NCBI GenBank assembly: GCA_022447605.1
Contig: JAKVBG010000004.1
Location: forward strand, 1-64,000
Direction: 5' to 3'
Origin: Mariniblastus sp.
GTDB taxonomy: Bacteria; Planctomycetota; Planctomycetia; Pirellulales; Pirellulaceae
DNA: 64,000 bases
The stretch's first letter is position 1. Each line of letters starts with the position of its first letter. The notes below the pieces were generated by a model, which did no database searches, was not told the origin of the DNA, and saw only the letters and a list, made by a program, of their open reading frames with translations. Below are positions 16,994 through 25,776 of the stretch, piece after piece. The translations under genes were made by a program, and so were the position numbers.

Positions 16994-19216
16994 TTAGCGA
17001 TCCGATTCGTCCGCCCGGCTTTGCAGGTACTCCGCCACCCGTTTCCGTTTGGCTTCCGACTCAGTCAACTCGACCCCCAAATCCAGACTATTGTTCATTC
17101 TCTCGACAGCCCGTCGCACCCGGCTCCATGAAAAGGAAGCAACATCCCATGCCGTCTCGTCATTGCCATTCAAGGCGGCCAGGTCAACATCGTTCTCGAC
17201 CAACAATTGGACCACTCCCAGATGCCCCATGAACGCAGCACCGTGAAGCGGCGTGCCCCCGTTATTCGTTCTGGCATTCACATCGGCGCCTTTTTCGATC
17301 AATAGCCGGGCGACCTCGGTCTTGCCGGCCATGGCAGCCATGACCAACGGTGTGTTGCCATCGGAATCCCGTTGATCGACCAGCATGCCGCTGGCCAACA
17401 GCTCGCTCACCAATTTCAATTTCCCCATCTTGGCCGCCGACCAGACATCTCGCTGCTGCTGCGCCTCGGTAGGTGCCTGCAAGTACCGGGCCACCTGGCC
17501 GCGATTCTCTTTGGACTCGGTCAGGTTGAGTCCCAGGTTCAGCGTGTCGTTGATTCTCATCGTAAATTCGACCACATCATCCCAAGAACCCGAAGCGACC
17601 TGCAGTGGAATCTCGCCGCTACGATTGCCCACCTTGAGGTCGACGTCGTTATCAACCAACAGTTTGACGATTCCCAGGTGTCCTAAAAAGGCCGCACTGT
17701 GAATCGCCGTATTCCCATCATTCGCTTTGGCATTCACATCGGCCCCTTTTTCAATCAGCAGGCGGGCCACCTCCGTTTGCCCGCCCAAGGCCGCCATGAT
17801 CAGGGGCGTCGTGCCATCGTCGTTCGGCTGATCGGCAGCCATCCCTGCTTCGATCAATTCATTCACTTTTTGCAGGTTTCCCGCTTTGGCCGCCAGCCAG
17901 ATGTCCTCCGAATCATCGGCCTCCGGGGCTCGCCGGCCCCAGTCCGAATCGGCCGTAATCACGGCAGGCGGACCTGGCTCCCGATCCCATTCAGGCATCC
18001 CATCACGTATCTCCTCCATGATTTCGTCGCGACGATTCCTGATGAACTGGAGTACCGAGCCCGTGTTCGATCGGTCACGTTGCGATGCATTAAAATAAGG
18101 CCCGGCCATCGCCCGGACTCGCTCAGCCTCGGCCAAAAGTTCGCCTTCGTCCCATTGCTCTGCCAGGATATCCAGCAGTGCCTCTCGATATCTCTCCCGT
18201 GAATTTTCATCCCGGTAGAGGTAATAGGCCAACATGCCCTTCGTCTTGACCGATAATGGCAACCTCCTGTCCCGATCGACGCGGCTGTACTTCTGGAACA
18301 TGCAATCGCCCCCCCATGGCACAAAGGAGATCTTGTCGTTGTCCGGGTTCACGTAGATAAAAAAATTATTTCGGTTGCCACAATAGCCATCCCAAAAACC
18401 AAGCAGGCTTTCGACTGCCCAAAATTTGTAGAACTCGTCCAGGTCAACGATCGCACCCAGCGCCGCCTCAGGATCCGCAGGAGATACCGTATCGCCATCC
18501 AGGTTTTCCAGTGCATCGATCAGCGCCTTGATCTGTTTCTTTCCAGCCTCATCATCACCAAACTTGCAGTCGAAGCTGTTTTCCCAGCCAGGATGGAAAT
18601 CGTTCACCGTTCCTTCGTACAAGGTTCCACCAGAGTTGCCAAAACCGTTCTTTACCAGCGGCTTCTTGGCCGATTCCACATGGGTGTAGACACCAAAATT
18701 TTTGCCATTGAGAGTGACATGGGCCAAGGCTGACCGCGGCGCTGCCAAACCGACTTTGTGATAAAACCGGTAACCCATGAACTGGCTCAAAACGGACGGA
18801 TCCTGTCGATTATTATTCAACGTCAACAGGGAATAACCATCGATTGATTGTTTCTTGTCTTTGTAGTTGAGCTTGATTTTGAAGGAGGGTCGAACCGCAC
18901 TTTGGGAGCCGAGTAAACCTTTTTTTCTTATCCCGACTTTCTTGAACTTCACACCATCGATAACCACATCGGCTTTCACATACTCGTAAGGACCGTCGAG
19001 CGGGCCGAACTGCCTTTCGGGAGCAAGCTCCGTCCGCAAATCACGCCGGACATAACGTATGGACTCCCAATCTTCCTCGTCGACCGTAATCTCAATTCGG
19101 AGCACCCGGTCGTCCGGAAAAATCTCATCCAGGCTCAGCTCCTGGCCCGCCAGTGGCAGACAAACAAAACAGCTCAACAAGCAACTGAAAGCGAGGTAAT
19201 GGATTCGCAAAATCAT
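16994..19216 (-). CDS. CotH kinase family protein with duplicated ankyrin repeat block
   Basis: 740 residues from ATG 19216; a TTG at 19246 would add ten residues before the signal peptide (about 1-24). Residues about 30-400 form a CotH-like domain. They include FKKVGIRKKG, PSFKIKLNY, GVYTHVES, the GTLYEG segment and FVPWGGDCMF, where CotH kinases have a PWDxD-type metal site. CotH proteins phosphorylate secreted proteins with ATP. Residues 436-585 and 586-740 are two copies of one block; each has an AARxG-type start, ankyrin repeats sharing TEVARLLIEKGADVNA, and a closing ARYLQ/AEYLQ helix. The presence of a signal peptide implies action outside the cytoplasm. Confidence 0.85.
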   Translation of the reverse strand: MILRIHYLAFSCLLSCFVCLPLAGQELSLDEIFPDDRVLRIEITVDEEDWESIRYVRRDLRTELAPERQFGPLDGPYEYVKADVVIDGVKFKKVGIRKKGLLGSQSAVRPSFKIKLNYKDKKQSIDGYSLLTLNNNRQDPSVLSQFMGYRFYHKVGLAAPRSALAHVTLNGKNFGVYTHVESAKKPLVKNGFGNSGGTLYEGTVNDFHPGWENSFDCKFGDDEAGKKQIKALIDALENLDGDTVSPADPEAALGAIVDLDEFYKFWAVESLLGFWDGYCGNRNNFFIYVNPDNDKISFVPWGGDCMFQKYSRVDRDRRLPLSVKTKGMLAYYLYRDENSRERYREALLDILAEQWDEGELLAEAERVRAMAGPYFNASQRDRSNTGSVLQFIRNRRDEIMEEIRDGMPEWDREPGPPAVITADSDWGRRAPEADDSEDIWLAAKAGNLQKVNELIEAGMAADQPNDDGTTPLIMAALGGQTEVARLLIEKGADVNAKANDGNTAIHSAAFLGHLGIVKLLVDNDVDLKVGNRSGEIPLQVASGSWDDVVEFTMRINDTLNLGLNLTESKENRGQVARYLQAPTEAQQQRDVWSAAKMGKLKLVSELLASGMLVDQRDSDGNTPLVMAAMAGKTEVARLLIEKGADVNARTNNGGTPLHGAAFMGHLGVVQLLVENDVDLAALNGNDETAWDVASFSWSRVRRAVERMNNSLDLGVELTESEAKRKRVAEYLQSRADESDR

Positions 19217-19587
19217 CGTGCAATACAATCTCAAGGTCGGATCCAATAACAGGACGTTTATCCTTACGGTTTGTTAGTTTGGCTACCAGTGAATCGATTG
19301 TCAAATGTTGTTGCAGGTAGATTACCACAAGATTCTTCTTCTTTTCCTCTGGCAAAGATCATCTCGTTTGAATTTGATTCTTCGAATGTTTTACCCGGTT
19401 TCTATCTGTCTGGGCATTTATTGGCTACGATTAAGAGGACCGCAGACAAAGGCTCGTACGTCGGACGAGCGGACCCCTACGACAACGGGCAAGACTTCCA
19501 GTACCAGCATAAACCTTTACTTTCGACTCCCCGGAGATACTGGTTTCGATCAAGATCCTACCTTCTACCATCGAACGGAACTCTCGA
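19217..19587. other. 371-base divergent intergenic region
   Basis: It separates the CotH-ankyrin gene (reverse strand) from the EF-hand esterase gene (forward strand), so it should hold both promoters. It is more AT-rich than the genes. I see no confident promoter pair, RNA gene or repeat. A frame at 19305-19736 overlaps the esterase start and has no protein-like character. Confidence 0.4.
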
Positions 19588-20694
19588 ATGAAGAACCTTT
19601 CGCTCACCATCTTCTTGTTCCTCGCCTGGCTGCCTCCAACGGCGGGCATGGCCCAACAGGAACAGCAGCGAGACCTGTTTCGCAAATGGGATCGCAATCG
19701 CGACGGCTTCCTGTCCAAACAGGAAGTACCGATTGAACAACGCGAAAAATTTGCAGAAATGGATGAAAACCAGGATGGCCGCATCTCGTGGCGAGAACAT
19801 ATGCAAAGAAGGCAGGGCGAGCGACGGCCAATGAACAGGAGCCGCGGAAGCGAAGGTGCAGCCGGCCTGTCCCACTGGAAACATGCCCTGATCAGCCAAC
19901 TCAAGGTCAAACAAAGCTGGCCCCAGGAGCCGGACGGCTATGACCGGACTGCGATCCTCAGCCAGCCGAGAGATGTGGACGGCAAACTGCCTGTCATCGT
20001 CTTCTTTCACGGTGCGGGCGGGAATGCGATCGGCCCGATGCGGCAGTGGGAACCACTGACCTACAAAGCGGTCGTCGTCTCCGCACAAGGTTATCGCAAG
20101 ACGTGGAATATCCACGGGGAACCGTCCAAAGCGCCGGACGTCGAATTTTTCAAACGCCTGCTCAAGGAAATCGAGAAAAAAGTGCCCCAGGCCAACCTGG
20201 AGGACGTCTCCCTCATCGGTTTCTCCAATGGCTGCGGATTCATCCAGCGCCTGCTGATCGAAATTGAGGAACCGTTGTCACGTCGGCATTTTCTGCTTGG
20301 ATCCAGCCTGATTGAGCAGCAGTACCACGAAGGTTCTTTTTGGAAACCTTCGTCAGACACCGATCATTATGACACCCGAGTCACACCCAAGCCGGGCAAG
20401 ATGATCGCCTACTTCCACGGTACCAATGACCGGGTTGTCCCGTACCAGGGTGGTAAACGCGGCCGGTTTCCTCATCTGTCTGCTCTGGAGACGGCTAATG
20501 CCTGGGGCAAGGCCAACGGCTATGAGGGAAAACGACGTGAACTGGCCGACGGAACGTCGGCCACCGGTTCGATCACGGCTTTGAAGTTTCCGGGAACCGA
20601 CGTGACGTTTTACAGCGTGGCCGGGGGCGGTCACGGGATGGAACCGCACGGACGGGATGTTCGAGGCATTATCATGCAACGACTCGAACAATAG
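19588..20694 (+). CDS. Secreted EF-hand alpha/beta-hydrolase (esterase)
   Basis: 368 residues: signal peptide (about 1-22), two canonical EF-hand calcium loops (35-46, DRNRDGFLSKQE, and 59-70, DENQDGRISWRE), then an esterase domain of the PHB depolymerase/feruloyl esterase (LpqC-like) type. Active-site features are PVIVFFHGAGGN (oxyanion region), GFSNGC (nucleophile Ser), HGTNDRVVPYQGG (Asp) and GGGHGM (His). It should hydrolyse an ester outside the cytoplasm, perhaps in plant- or alga-derived polymer. Calcium may stabilise it. It is convergent with phnX. Confidence 0.88.
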   Translation: MKNLSLTIFLFLAWLPPTAGMAQQEQQRDLFRKWDRNRDGFLSKQEVPIEQREKFAEMDENQDGRISWREHMQRRQGERRPMNRSRGSEGAAGLSHWKHALISQLKVKQSWPQEPDGYDRTAILSQPRDVDGKLPVIVFFHGAGGNAIGPMRQWEPLTYKAVVVSAQGYRKTWNIHGEPSKAPDVEFFKRLLKEIEKKVPQANLEDVSLIGFSNGCGFIQRLLIEIEEPLSRRHFLLGSSLIEQQYHEGSFWKPSSDTDHYDTRVTPKPGKMIAYFHGTNDRVVPYQGGKRGRFPHLSALETANAWGKANGYEGKRRELADGTSATGSITALKFPGTDVTFYSVAGGGHGMEPHGRDVRGIIMQRLEQ

Positions 20695-20760
20695 TGCCAC
20701 ACCGAGGACATGCGCCTCAACGGATATTCACCACGACTCAACTGCTTCCGTTACAGCCGT

Positions 20761-21618
20761 TCAGGCATCATCAACATTCACCCCGAATCGGGTATCGTCG
20801 GGCAGCGCGCCGGTCGCCATCTGTGCGTTGATTTTGTCAACCAGTTCGGGAATCTCTTTCACGCTCTCGATCACGAAATCGGCCCCCGCATCGAACATCG
20901 CACCTGACGCATCGGCCAACCTCTGTTGCTGGTCGGACTCAGGAAGTGCATCGAATTCGGCCTCGGAGAGCCCGACCAAATTTCCTGAGCGGGTCACTCC
21001 CACGGTCCACGTCCCTGCGTTACAACCCGCTTCAATCCCCACGATCGTGTCGTCCACCTTGACGATGCGACGGGCGGGATAAACCCCCAACCGTTTGGCG
21101 CACTCAAAGATCAACCAGGGGGCGGGACGTCCCTGGGGTGCGTCCTCGGCACAGAGGATGACCTCGGGCTGGTAACCAGCCGCCGCGGCCAACGGAGAGA
21201 CCACTTCCATCAGCTCGTGGGTGTAACCGGTCGAAGAGCCGACCTTGATGCCGTTTTCCAGGCACCAGCGGAACGTCTCAACCGCCCCGGGAATCATATC
21301 ACTGTGATCCGAGAGGACCGACTTTTGCAGCGGCAAGAAATCGTGATACATCCGGTCCACATCCTCGTCGCTGGCCGGGCTCCCAAATTTCTCGATCCAG
21401 CGGTCGGCAACTTCCGGCATCTGGGTGATCGTGGCAATGTGCTCGCGCTTGGCCATCCCCATCGGCTCCCGCGCCTGGCCCGCCGTGATGGGAACCCCTT
21501 CCTGCTCAAAGACACGTTGAAAGACGGTCGCCGGCGCGCGGCTGCCGTAATCAACCATCGTGCCGGCCCAATCAAAAATGATGGCGGCCACGGTATTTGG
21601 ATTCGGTTTTTGACTCAT
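20761..21618 (-). CDS. phnX: Phosphonoacetaldehyde hydrolase (phosphonatase)
   Basis: 285 residues of the HAD superfamily. It cleaves phosphonoacetaldehyde to acetaldehyde and phosphate, the second step of 2-aminoethylphosphonate use. The nucleophile Asp16 sits in FDWAGTMVD, and Lys57 in EPMGMAKREH matches the Schiff-base lysine that distinguishes phosphonatases from other HAD enzymes. GSSTGYTHELM gives motif II and VKVDDTIVGIEAG motif III. GGGAG lies 10 nt before ATG 21618; ATG 21624 is an alternative. The presence of phnW in the same island strongly supports the call. It is slightly longer than usual at the C-terminus. Confidence 0.95.
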   Translation of the reverse strand: MSQKPNPNTVAAIIFDWAGTMVDYGSRAPATVFQRVFEQEGVPITAGQAREPMGMAKREHIATITQMPEVADRWIEKFGSPASDEDVDRMYHDFLPLQKSVLSDHSDMIPGAVETFRWCLENGIKVGSSTGYTHELMEVVSPLAAAAGYQPEVILCAEDAPQGRPAPWLIFECAKRLGVYPARRIVKVDDTIVGIEAGCNAGTWTVGVTRSGNLVGLSEAEFDALPESDQQQRLADASGAMFDAGADFVIESVKEIPELVDKINAQMATGALPDDTRFGVNVDDA

Positions 21619-21938
21619 TTCCATGATGCTCCCAATGTTTCTACAAACCCTGCGTTCGACAATGGACGTCGCACGCAAATCTAGCTGGACCACTCATCAG
21701 GTTGCCAGCCGGGCATACATGGTATGGTCAATCATCCCGCTCACAGGTCTAATTGGAGTCTATTTACCAGGGTATAAGAATAAGGAATCCACGTTTATTT
21801 ATAGATTCCTTTTAGTTTACGGGGCACCTGTGAGTTATCGCCCACTGGCCCTTTCCGACAAGACCTGTCGGCTAAGATAAAAAGCATGTTTATCCAAGTA
21901 TTTAAAGAATCACCATAGCCCAAGAGGCTTTTCAAAAC
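21619..21938. other. 320-base divergent region with nested inverted repeats
   Basis: It lies between phnX and the DUF5690 permease gene and is AT-rich. CTCACAGGT (21740-21748) is matched by ACCTGTGAG (21826-21834). Inside that pair, AAGGAATC (21782-21789) is matched by GATTCCTT (21804-21811). A third hairpin, CCGACA/TGTCGG with a 5-nt loop, is at 21855-21871. The arrangement could be operator sites or leader RNA structure controlling the phosphonate island. Confidence 0.5.
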
Positions 21939-23261
21939 GTGAGTACTGATTCTCGGGTCCCCAGGAGCCTGATTGGCAAGTACCTGGACAGCGCACCGAC
22001 ATCTGTGTTTGTCCTCTACGCTATCTTTGCGTCATTCTCGACATACTTCTGCATGTACGCCTTTCGCAAACCATTTGGTGCAGCGAAATACGAAGGGCTA
22101 CAGTTCATGGATACGGAATTGCAAATCAAGACCGCATTCGTGATCAGCCAGATCATTGGCTACTGCCTCTCCAAGTACTTGGGCTGCAAGATCTGTTCGG
22201 AAGTCAAACGAGCGAACCAAGCCAAGGCCCTGGTGGCGATGATCCTGATAGCCCTGGTTGCCCTGTTCGGGTTTGCCGTCGCCCCTCCCAATCTGAAGGT
22301 CGTTTTCATGTTCTTCAACGGGATCCCTTTGGGAATGGTTTGGGGACTGGTCTCCCGTTACCTGGAAGGCCGCAAAACGGCCGAACTTCTGTTTGCTGGA
22401 CTCAGCTGTTCTTATATCGTCGCCAGTAGTATTGTCAAAACGATCGGTGCCTGGCTGATGCAGGCCGGAGTACCGGAGTTCTGGATGCCGGTCACGGTCG
22501 GAGGGATTTTCCTCATCCCATTCTGCCTGTCCGTCTTGCTCCTCAACCAGCTTCCGGAACCGAGTGCAGAAGACATTGCCAGTCGAAGCAGGCGGACCAC
22601 CATGGATGGTCATGACCGGATGGCCTTCCTCAGGCAGTTCTTGCCCGGCATGATCATGCTGTTGATCCTCTACTTTTTCCTGACCGCCTATCGGGATTTC
22701 CGTGATAACTACATGCCCGAGGTGTTTACTGCCATGGGTTACGCCGACGAACCGACCCTGTTTTCGCAGGCCGACTTGCCGATCGGCTTCGGGATCCTGG
22801 TGGTGATGGCGGCGCTCAACCTGGTCAAGGACAACCGGAAAGGACTGGCTGCCGTCTATGTGGTCATGGTTGGGGGCATGGCCCTGATGGCGGGCGCCAC
22901 CTTGCTGTACGACCTGGGCCAAATCAGCGGCTTGTGGTGGATGATCCTGATCGGTTTTGGAGCCTACCTGGCCTACGTGCCGTTTGGAGCGGTCCTCTTC
23001 GAGCGGATCATGGCCTCGACCAAGGCGATTGGCACGGCCGTGTTCGCGATCTACCTCAGTGATGCCATTGGATACACCGGGTCAGTCGGCATCCAGGTCT
23101 ACAAGGACTTCGGGGCAGCCGAGCTCAACTATTTCCAGTTCCTGAGGATCTTCACGTACTCGATGGCAGCCATTGGTACCGTGTTGTTTTTCCTCAGTGG
23201 CATCTACTTTTTACAGAAAGCCAAGAGTTCCCAGAAGGCTGCCATCGAAACGGGAGCGTGA
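21939..23261 (+). CDS. MFS permease, DUF5690 family; candidate phosphonate transporter
   Basis: 440 residues from a GTG start preceded by AGAGG. About 12 membrane segments are seen, with a hydrophilic loop near 205-225. The N-terminus SFSTYFCMYAFRKPFGAAKY matches the DUF5690 family, a branch of MFS proteins related to organophosphate carriers. phnX diverges from it and phnW converges with it at a distance of 12 bases. From that context I infer uptake of 2-aminoethylphosphonate or a related phosphonate; no residue proves the substrate. Confidence 0.85.
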   Translation: MSTDSRVPRSLIGKYLDSAPTSVFVLYAIFASFSTYFCMYAFRKPFGAAKYEGLQFMDTELQIKTAFVISQIIGYCLSKYLGCKICSEVKRANQAKALVAMILIALVALFGFAVAPPNLKVVFMFFNGIPLGMVWGLVSRYLEGRKTAELLFAGLSCSYIVASSIVKTIGAWLMQAGVPEFWMPVTVGGIFLIPFCLSVLLLNQLPEPSAEDIASRSRRTTMDGHDRMAFLRQFLPGMIMLLILYFFLTAYRDFRDNYMPEVFTAMGYADEPTLFSQADLPIGFGILVVMAALNLVKDNRKGLAAVYVVMVGGMALMAGATLLYDLGQISGLWWMILIGFGAYLAYVPFGAVLFERIMASTKAIGTAVFAIYLSDAIGYTGSVGIQVYKDFGAAELNYFQFLRIFTYSMAAIGTVLFFLSGIYFLQKAKSSQKAAIETGA

Positions 23262-23273
23262 TCGCCGATCTGA

Positions 23274-24386
23274 TCAGACGCGTGCGACCTTCATTTCCCC
23301 CATGACCTCTTCAACGGCCACCAGCAGGCGAGCCGTGTCTTCACCGGAAAGATCACCAATGTGGCCAATTCGAAAACAGTTGGCCTTCGTCACCTTGCCC
23401 GGGTAGATGACAAAATCCTTGTCATTAAGCCGGTTATAAAACATTTCAAAATCAAAATCGTCGGTGGGGTAAAGAAAGGAGGTGATGATGTGCCCCTGCA
23501 AATCTTCCGGCACATACTCGGAGAAACCGATCGCCCGCATCCCCCGGATACAGGCTTCGTGATTCTTCTGATAACGGGCGGAACGGGCTGAGACCCCCCC
23601 TTCCTCGTCGAGTTCCTGCAGCGCTTGGGAAAAGGCCAACAAGGTATGAGTCGGCGGCGTAAAACGGAATTGACCGTTCGTCTCCAGGCCTCGCCACTGG
23701 GCGAGCAGATCCAGGCTGGTGGTACGGGCATAGCCCTCGGTGGTTTCGAGCACCGCCCGTCGACAGAGCGCAAAACCGAAACCCGGCACCCCCTGGACAC
23801 ACTTGTTGGCACTGGAAACCAGGAAGTCAATCTGACAGGATCCAAAATCAAACTCCACACCTCCAAAGGCACTCATCGAGTCGACAAAATAAACCGCGCC
23901 GTGCGCCTTGGCGATCTCACCAATCTGGCGAATCGGATTCATGATGCCAGAGGTCGTTTCGCAATGAACCACGGCCAGATGGGTAAATCCCCCACCCGCC
24001 AGGGCCGTCTCGATTTCTTTCAGGTCCGGAAGTCTGTTTTCCTCACAGCGTATGGCGTCTGCTGTGAACCCGTGGCGTTCCAATATTTTCAGGATCCGTT
24101 CGCCGTAGGCACCATTGATCACCACCAGCCATTTCCCGTCGGGAGGCGTCACCGATGAGATCACCGATTCAATCGCAAAGGTCCCACTGCCCTGCATCAG
24201 GACCGCTTCCCATCCTTCCGCCTGCGAAACACCGGCCAGTTGCAACAACTTGTCCCGGATACTCTTCACGATGCCAACGAACTCGCGATCCCGCGAACCC
24301 AGATCCCGCTGCATGGCCTGCTTGACCGTTTCACTGGTAGTCAGAGGCCCCGGTGTAAAGAGCGGCTTGTCTTTTTTCGGTAACAT
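23274..24386 (-). CDS. phnW: 2-aminoethylphosphonate--pyruvate transaminase
   Basis: 370 residues, a class V PLP aminotransferase that converts 2-aminoethylphosphonate plus pyruvate to phosphonoacetaldehyde plus alanine. Seen: the N-terminal LFTPGPLTTS signature, GSGTFAIES for phosphate binding, VDSMSAFGG with Asp169, and the PLP lysine Lys195 in SSANKCVQGVPG. The length matches characterised PhnW. ATG 24386 has AGGA six bases upstream; the frame extends further without a better start. The product is the substrate of phnX about 3 kb away. Confidence 0.95.
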   Translation of the reverse strand: MLPKKDKPLFTPGPLTTSETVKQAMQRDLGSRDREFVGIVKSIRDKLLQLAGVSQAEGWEAVLMQGSGTFAIESVISSVTPPDGKWLVVINGAYGERILKILERHGFTADAIRCEENRLPDLKEIETALAGGGFTHLAVVHCETTSGIMNPIRQIGEIAKAHGAVYFVDSMSAFGGVEFDFGSCQIDFLVSSANKCVQGVPGFGFALCRRAVLETTEGYARTTSLDLLAQWRGLETNGQFRFTPPTHTLLAFSQALQELDEEGGVSARSARYQKNHEACIRGMRAIGFSEYVPEDLQGHIITSFLYPTDDFDFEMFYNRLNDKDFVIYPGKVTKANCFRIGHIGDLSGEDTARLLVAVEEVMGEMKVARV

Positions 24387-24610
24387 GGCATTCCTGCTTC
24401 TTCGTAAGACATCATCACCATCCTGTGCCAGCCCATTCCTCCGGCAGAGCCAACACACCACTGCAGAGGCAGGAATCCAACGGCCCAGGCAACACCCGTT
24501 TGCCGCATCCCCGACCCGGCAACAGCAACCTTCAATATCGCGCAGCGACTCAATGCGAACAAGGGGCCACCATCATTGACAGGTTAGGACCCTGCCTTGT
24601 CACGCCGCTT

Positions 24611-25669
24611 TCAGGAAGGTCGTACGGAAATACGTATCGGCCGCTCCTCCACCGCGTGCCGAACGGCATCCTGCAGATTGGACAAAACGTATTCACGTGA
24701 CACCAGGGATTCAAAGGGGAAACGGTCCTTTTCCGCTTCCAGAAATTCAATCGCCACCTGCAAGTCAATCGGCGCGTAATTGTGGAGTCCCTCGATCCGG
24801 ATCATCCTGCGAACAAGGTCTTCCGGCCGGATCGACAACGGCTCGGTAGGAAAGACCGAACCGACAAGAATCAACCGACCTCCGATCCGCAAGCTGGCCA
24901 GCGCCTGTTCCACGGCCTGAGTGGAACCGGACATCTCCAGGGCCAGATCACACCCCCGGTTCCCGGTCATCTCCCCGATCTCGGCGAGACGAGTCGACGT
25001 CGCACCAAATTCGGCCGCTTGTTCCAGACGCTTGGGATCGATATCGACCAGAATCACGTCGGCCGCCCCCCGGGAGCGGAACAGTGCGGCAGCTGTCAGT
25101 CCCAACATTCCCGCTCCAAAAATGGCTACTGTTTTACCCTCGCATGCCCCGGCAATCCTGGCTGCGGCAACCACGGTCGCCGTGGCGCAGTTGGCGGGAC
25201 AGGCCACCACATCGGGTAATGAATCGGGCACCTTGATGATGCGGGTGCCGGGAACCAGGTGGCAATGGGTCGCCAAACCACCGCTCAAAGGCGCCTGGGA
25301 CGTGATGGTCTGGTGACCATACTTGAACAGCTTTTCACACTTCTGCGGCAATCCGGACTGGCAAAAGAAACAGTCATCACAGGAAGCGGCAATCCCCCAA
25401 CTGATCCGGTCGCCCGGTCGTAATGGACCACCATCGATCGCGCGAAGATCGCCGCTGGTCTCAACCAGTCGGCCGATCACCTCATGACCCAGGATCATTG
25501 GACCGGCGACTTCTCTTTTTCCCTGAATGGTGTGCAGGTCGCTTCCACAGAGCGTACAACAGAGGACCTCCACCAAGGCTTCCTCGGCAGCCAGTGCCGG
25601 GTAATCAAAGTCCTGCATGACCAAAGGCTGGCCCGGTCCAACAAAGACGGCACCGCGGGGTCTGTTCAT
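24611..25669 (-). CDS. Zinc-dependent alcohol dehydrogenase, phosphonate-catabolism-associated type
   Basis: 352 residues of the medium-chain (MDR) family. Catalytic zinc ligands: Cys41 in CTLCGSD, and His62-Glu63 in LGHE. Structural zinc cysteines are at 97, 100, 103 and 111. The NAD-binding turn is VAIFGAGMLGLTAA. HTIQGKR after the first cysteine and the overall layout match the alcohol dehydrogenases described near phosphonate genes. The neighbouring phnW supports that. It could oxidise an alcohol or hydroxyphosphonate, or reduce acetaldehyde formed by phnX; this is inference. It lies 224 bases upstream of phnW on the same strand. Confidence 0.85.
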   Translation of the reverse strand: MNRPRGAVFVGPGQPLVMQDFDYPALAAEEALVEVLCCTLCGSDLHTIQGKREVAGPMILGHEVIGRLVETSGDLRAIDGGPLRPGDRISWGIAASCDDCFFCQSGLPQKCEKLFKYGHQTITSQAPLSGGLATHCHLVPGTRIIKVPDSLPDVVACPANCATATVVAAARIAGACEGKTVAIFGAGMLGLTAAALFRSRGAADVILVDIDPKRLEQAAEFGATSTRLAEIGEMTGNRGCDLALEMSGSTQAVEQALASLRIGGRLILVGSVFPTEPLSIRPEDLVRRMIRIEGLHNYAPIDLQVAIEFLEAEKDRFPFESLVSREYVLSNLQDAVRHAVEERPIRISVRPS

Positions 25670-25776
25670 CGTTTGCCTGTTTTCCCTCTCTGACGGTCCC
25701 GAACCACTTCTGACGTAGAATCAAATTACGGTACTCAAACCGACGTCGGCCAGCAATACGGCCCGGGCCCATCGCA

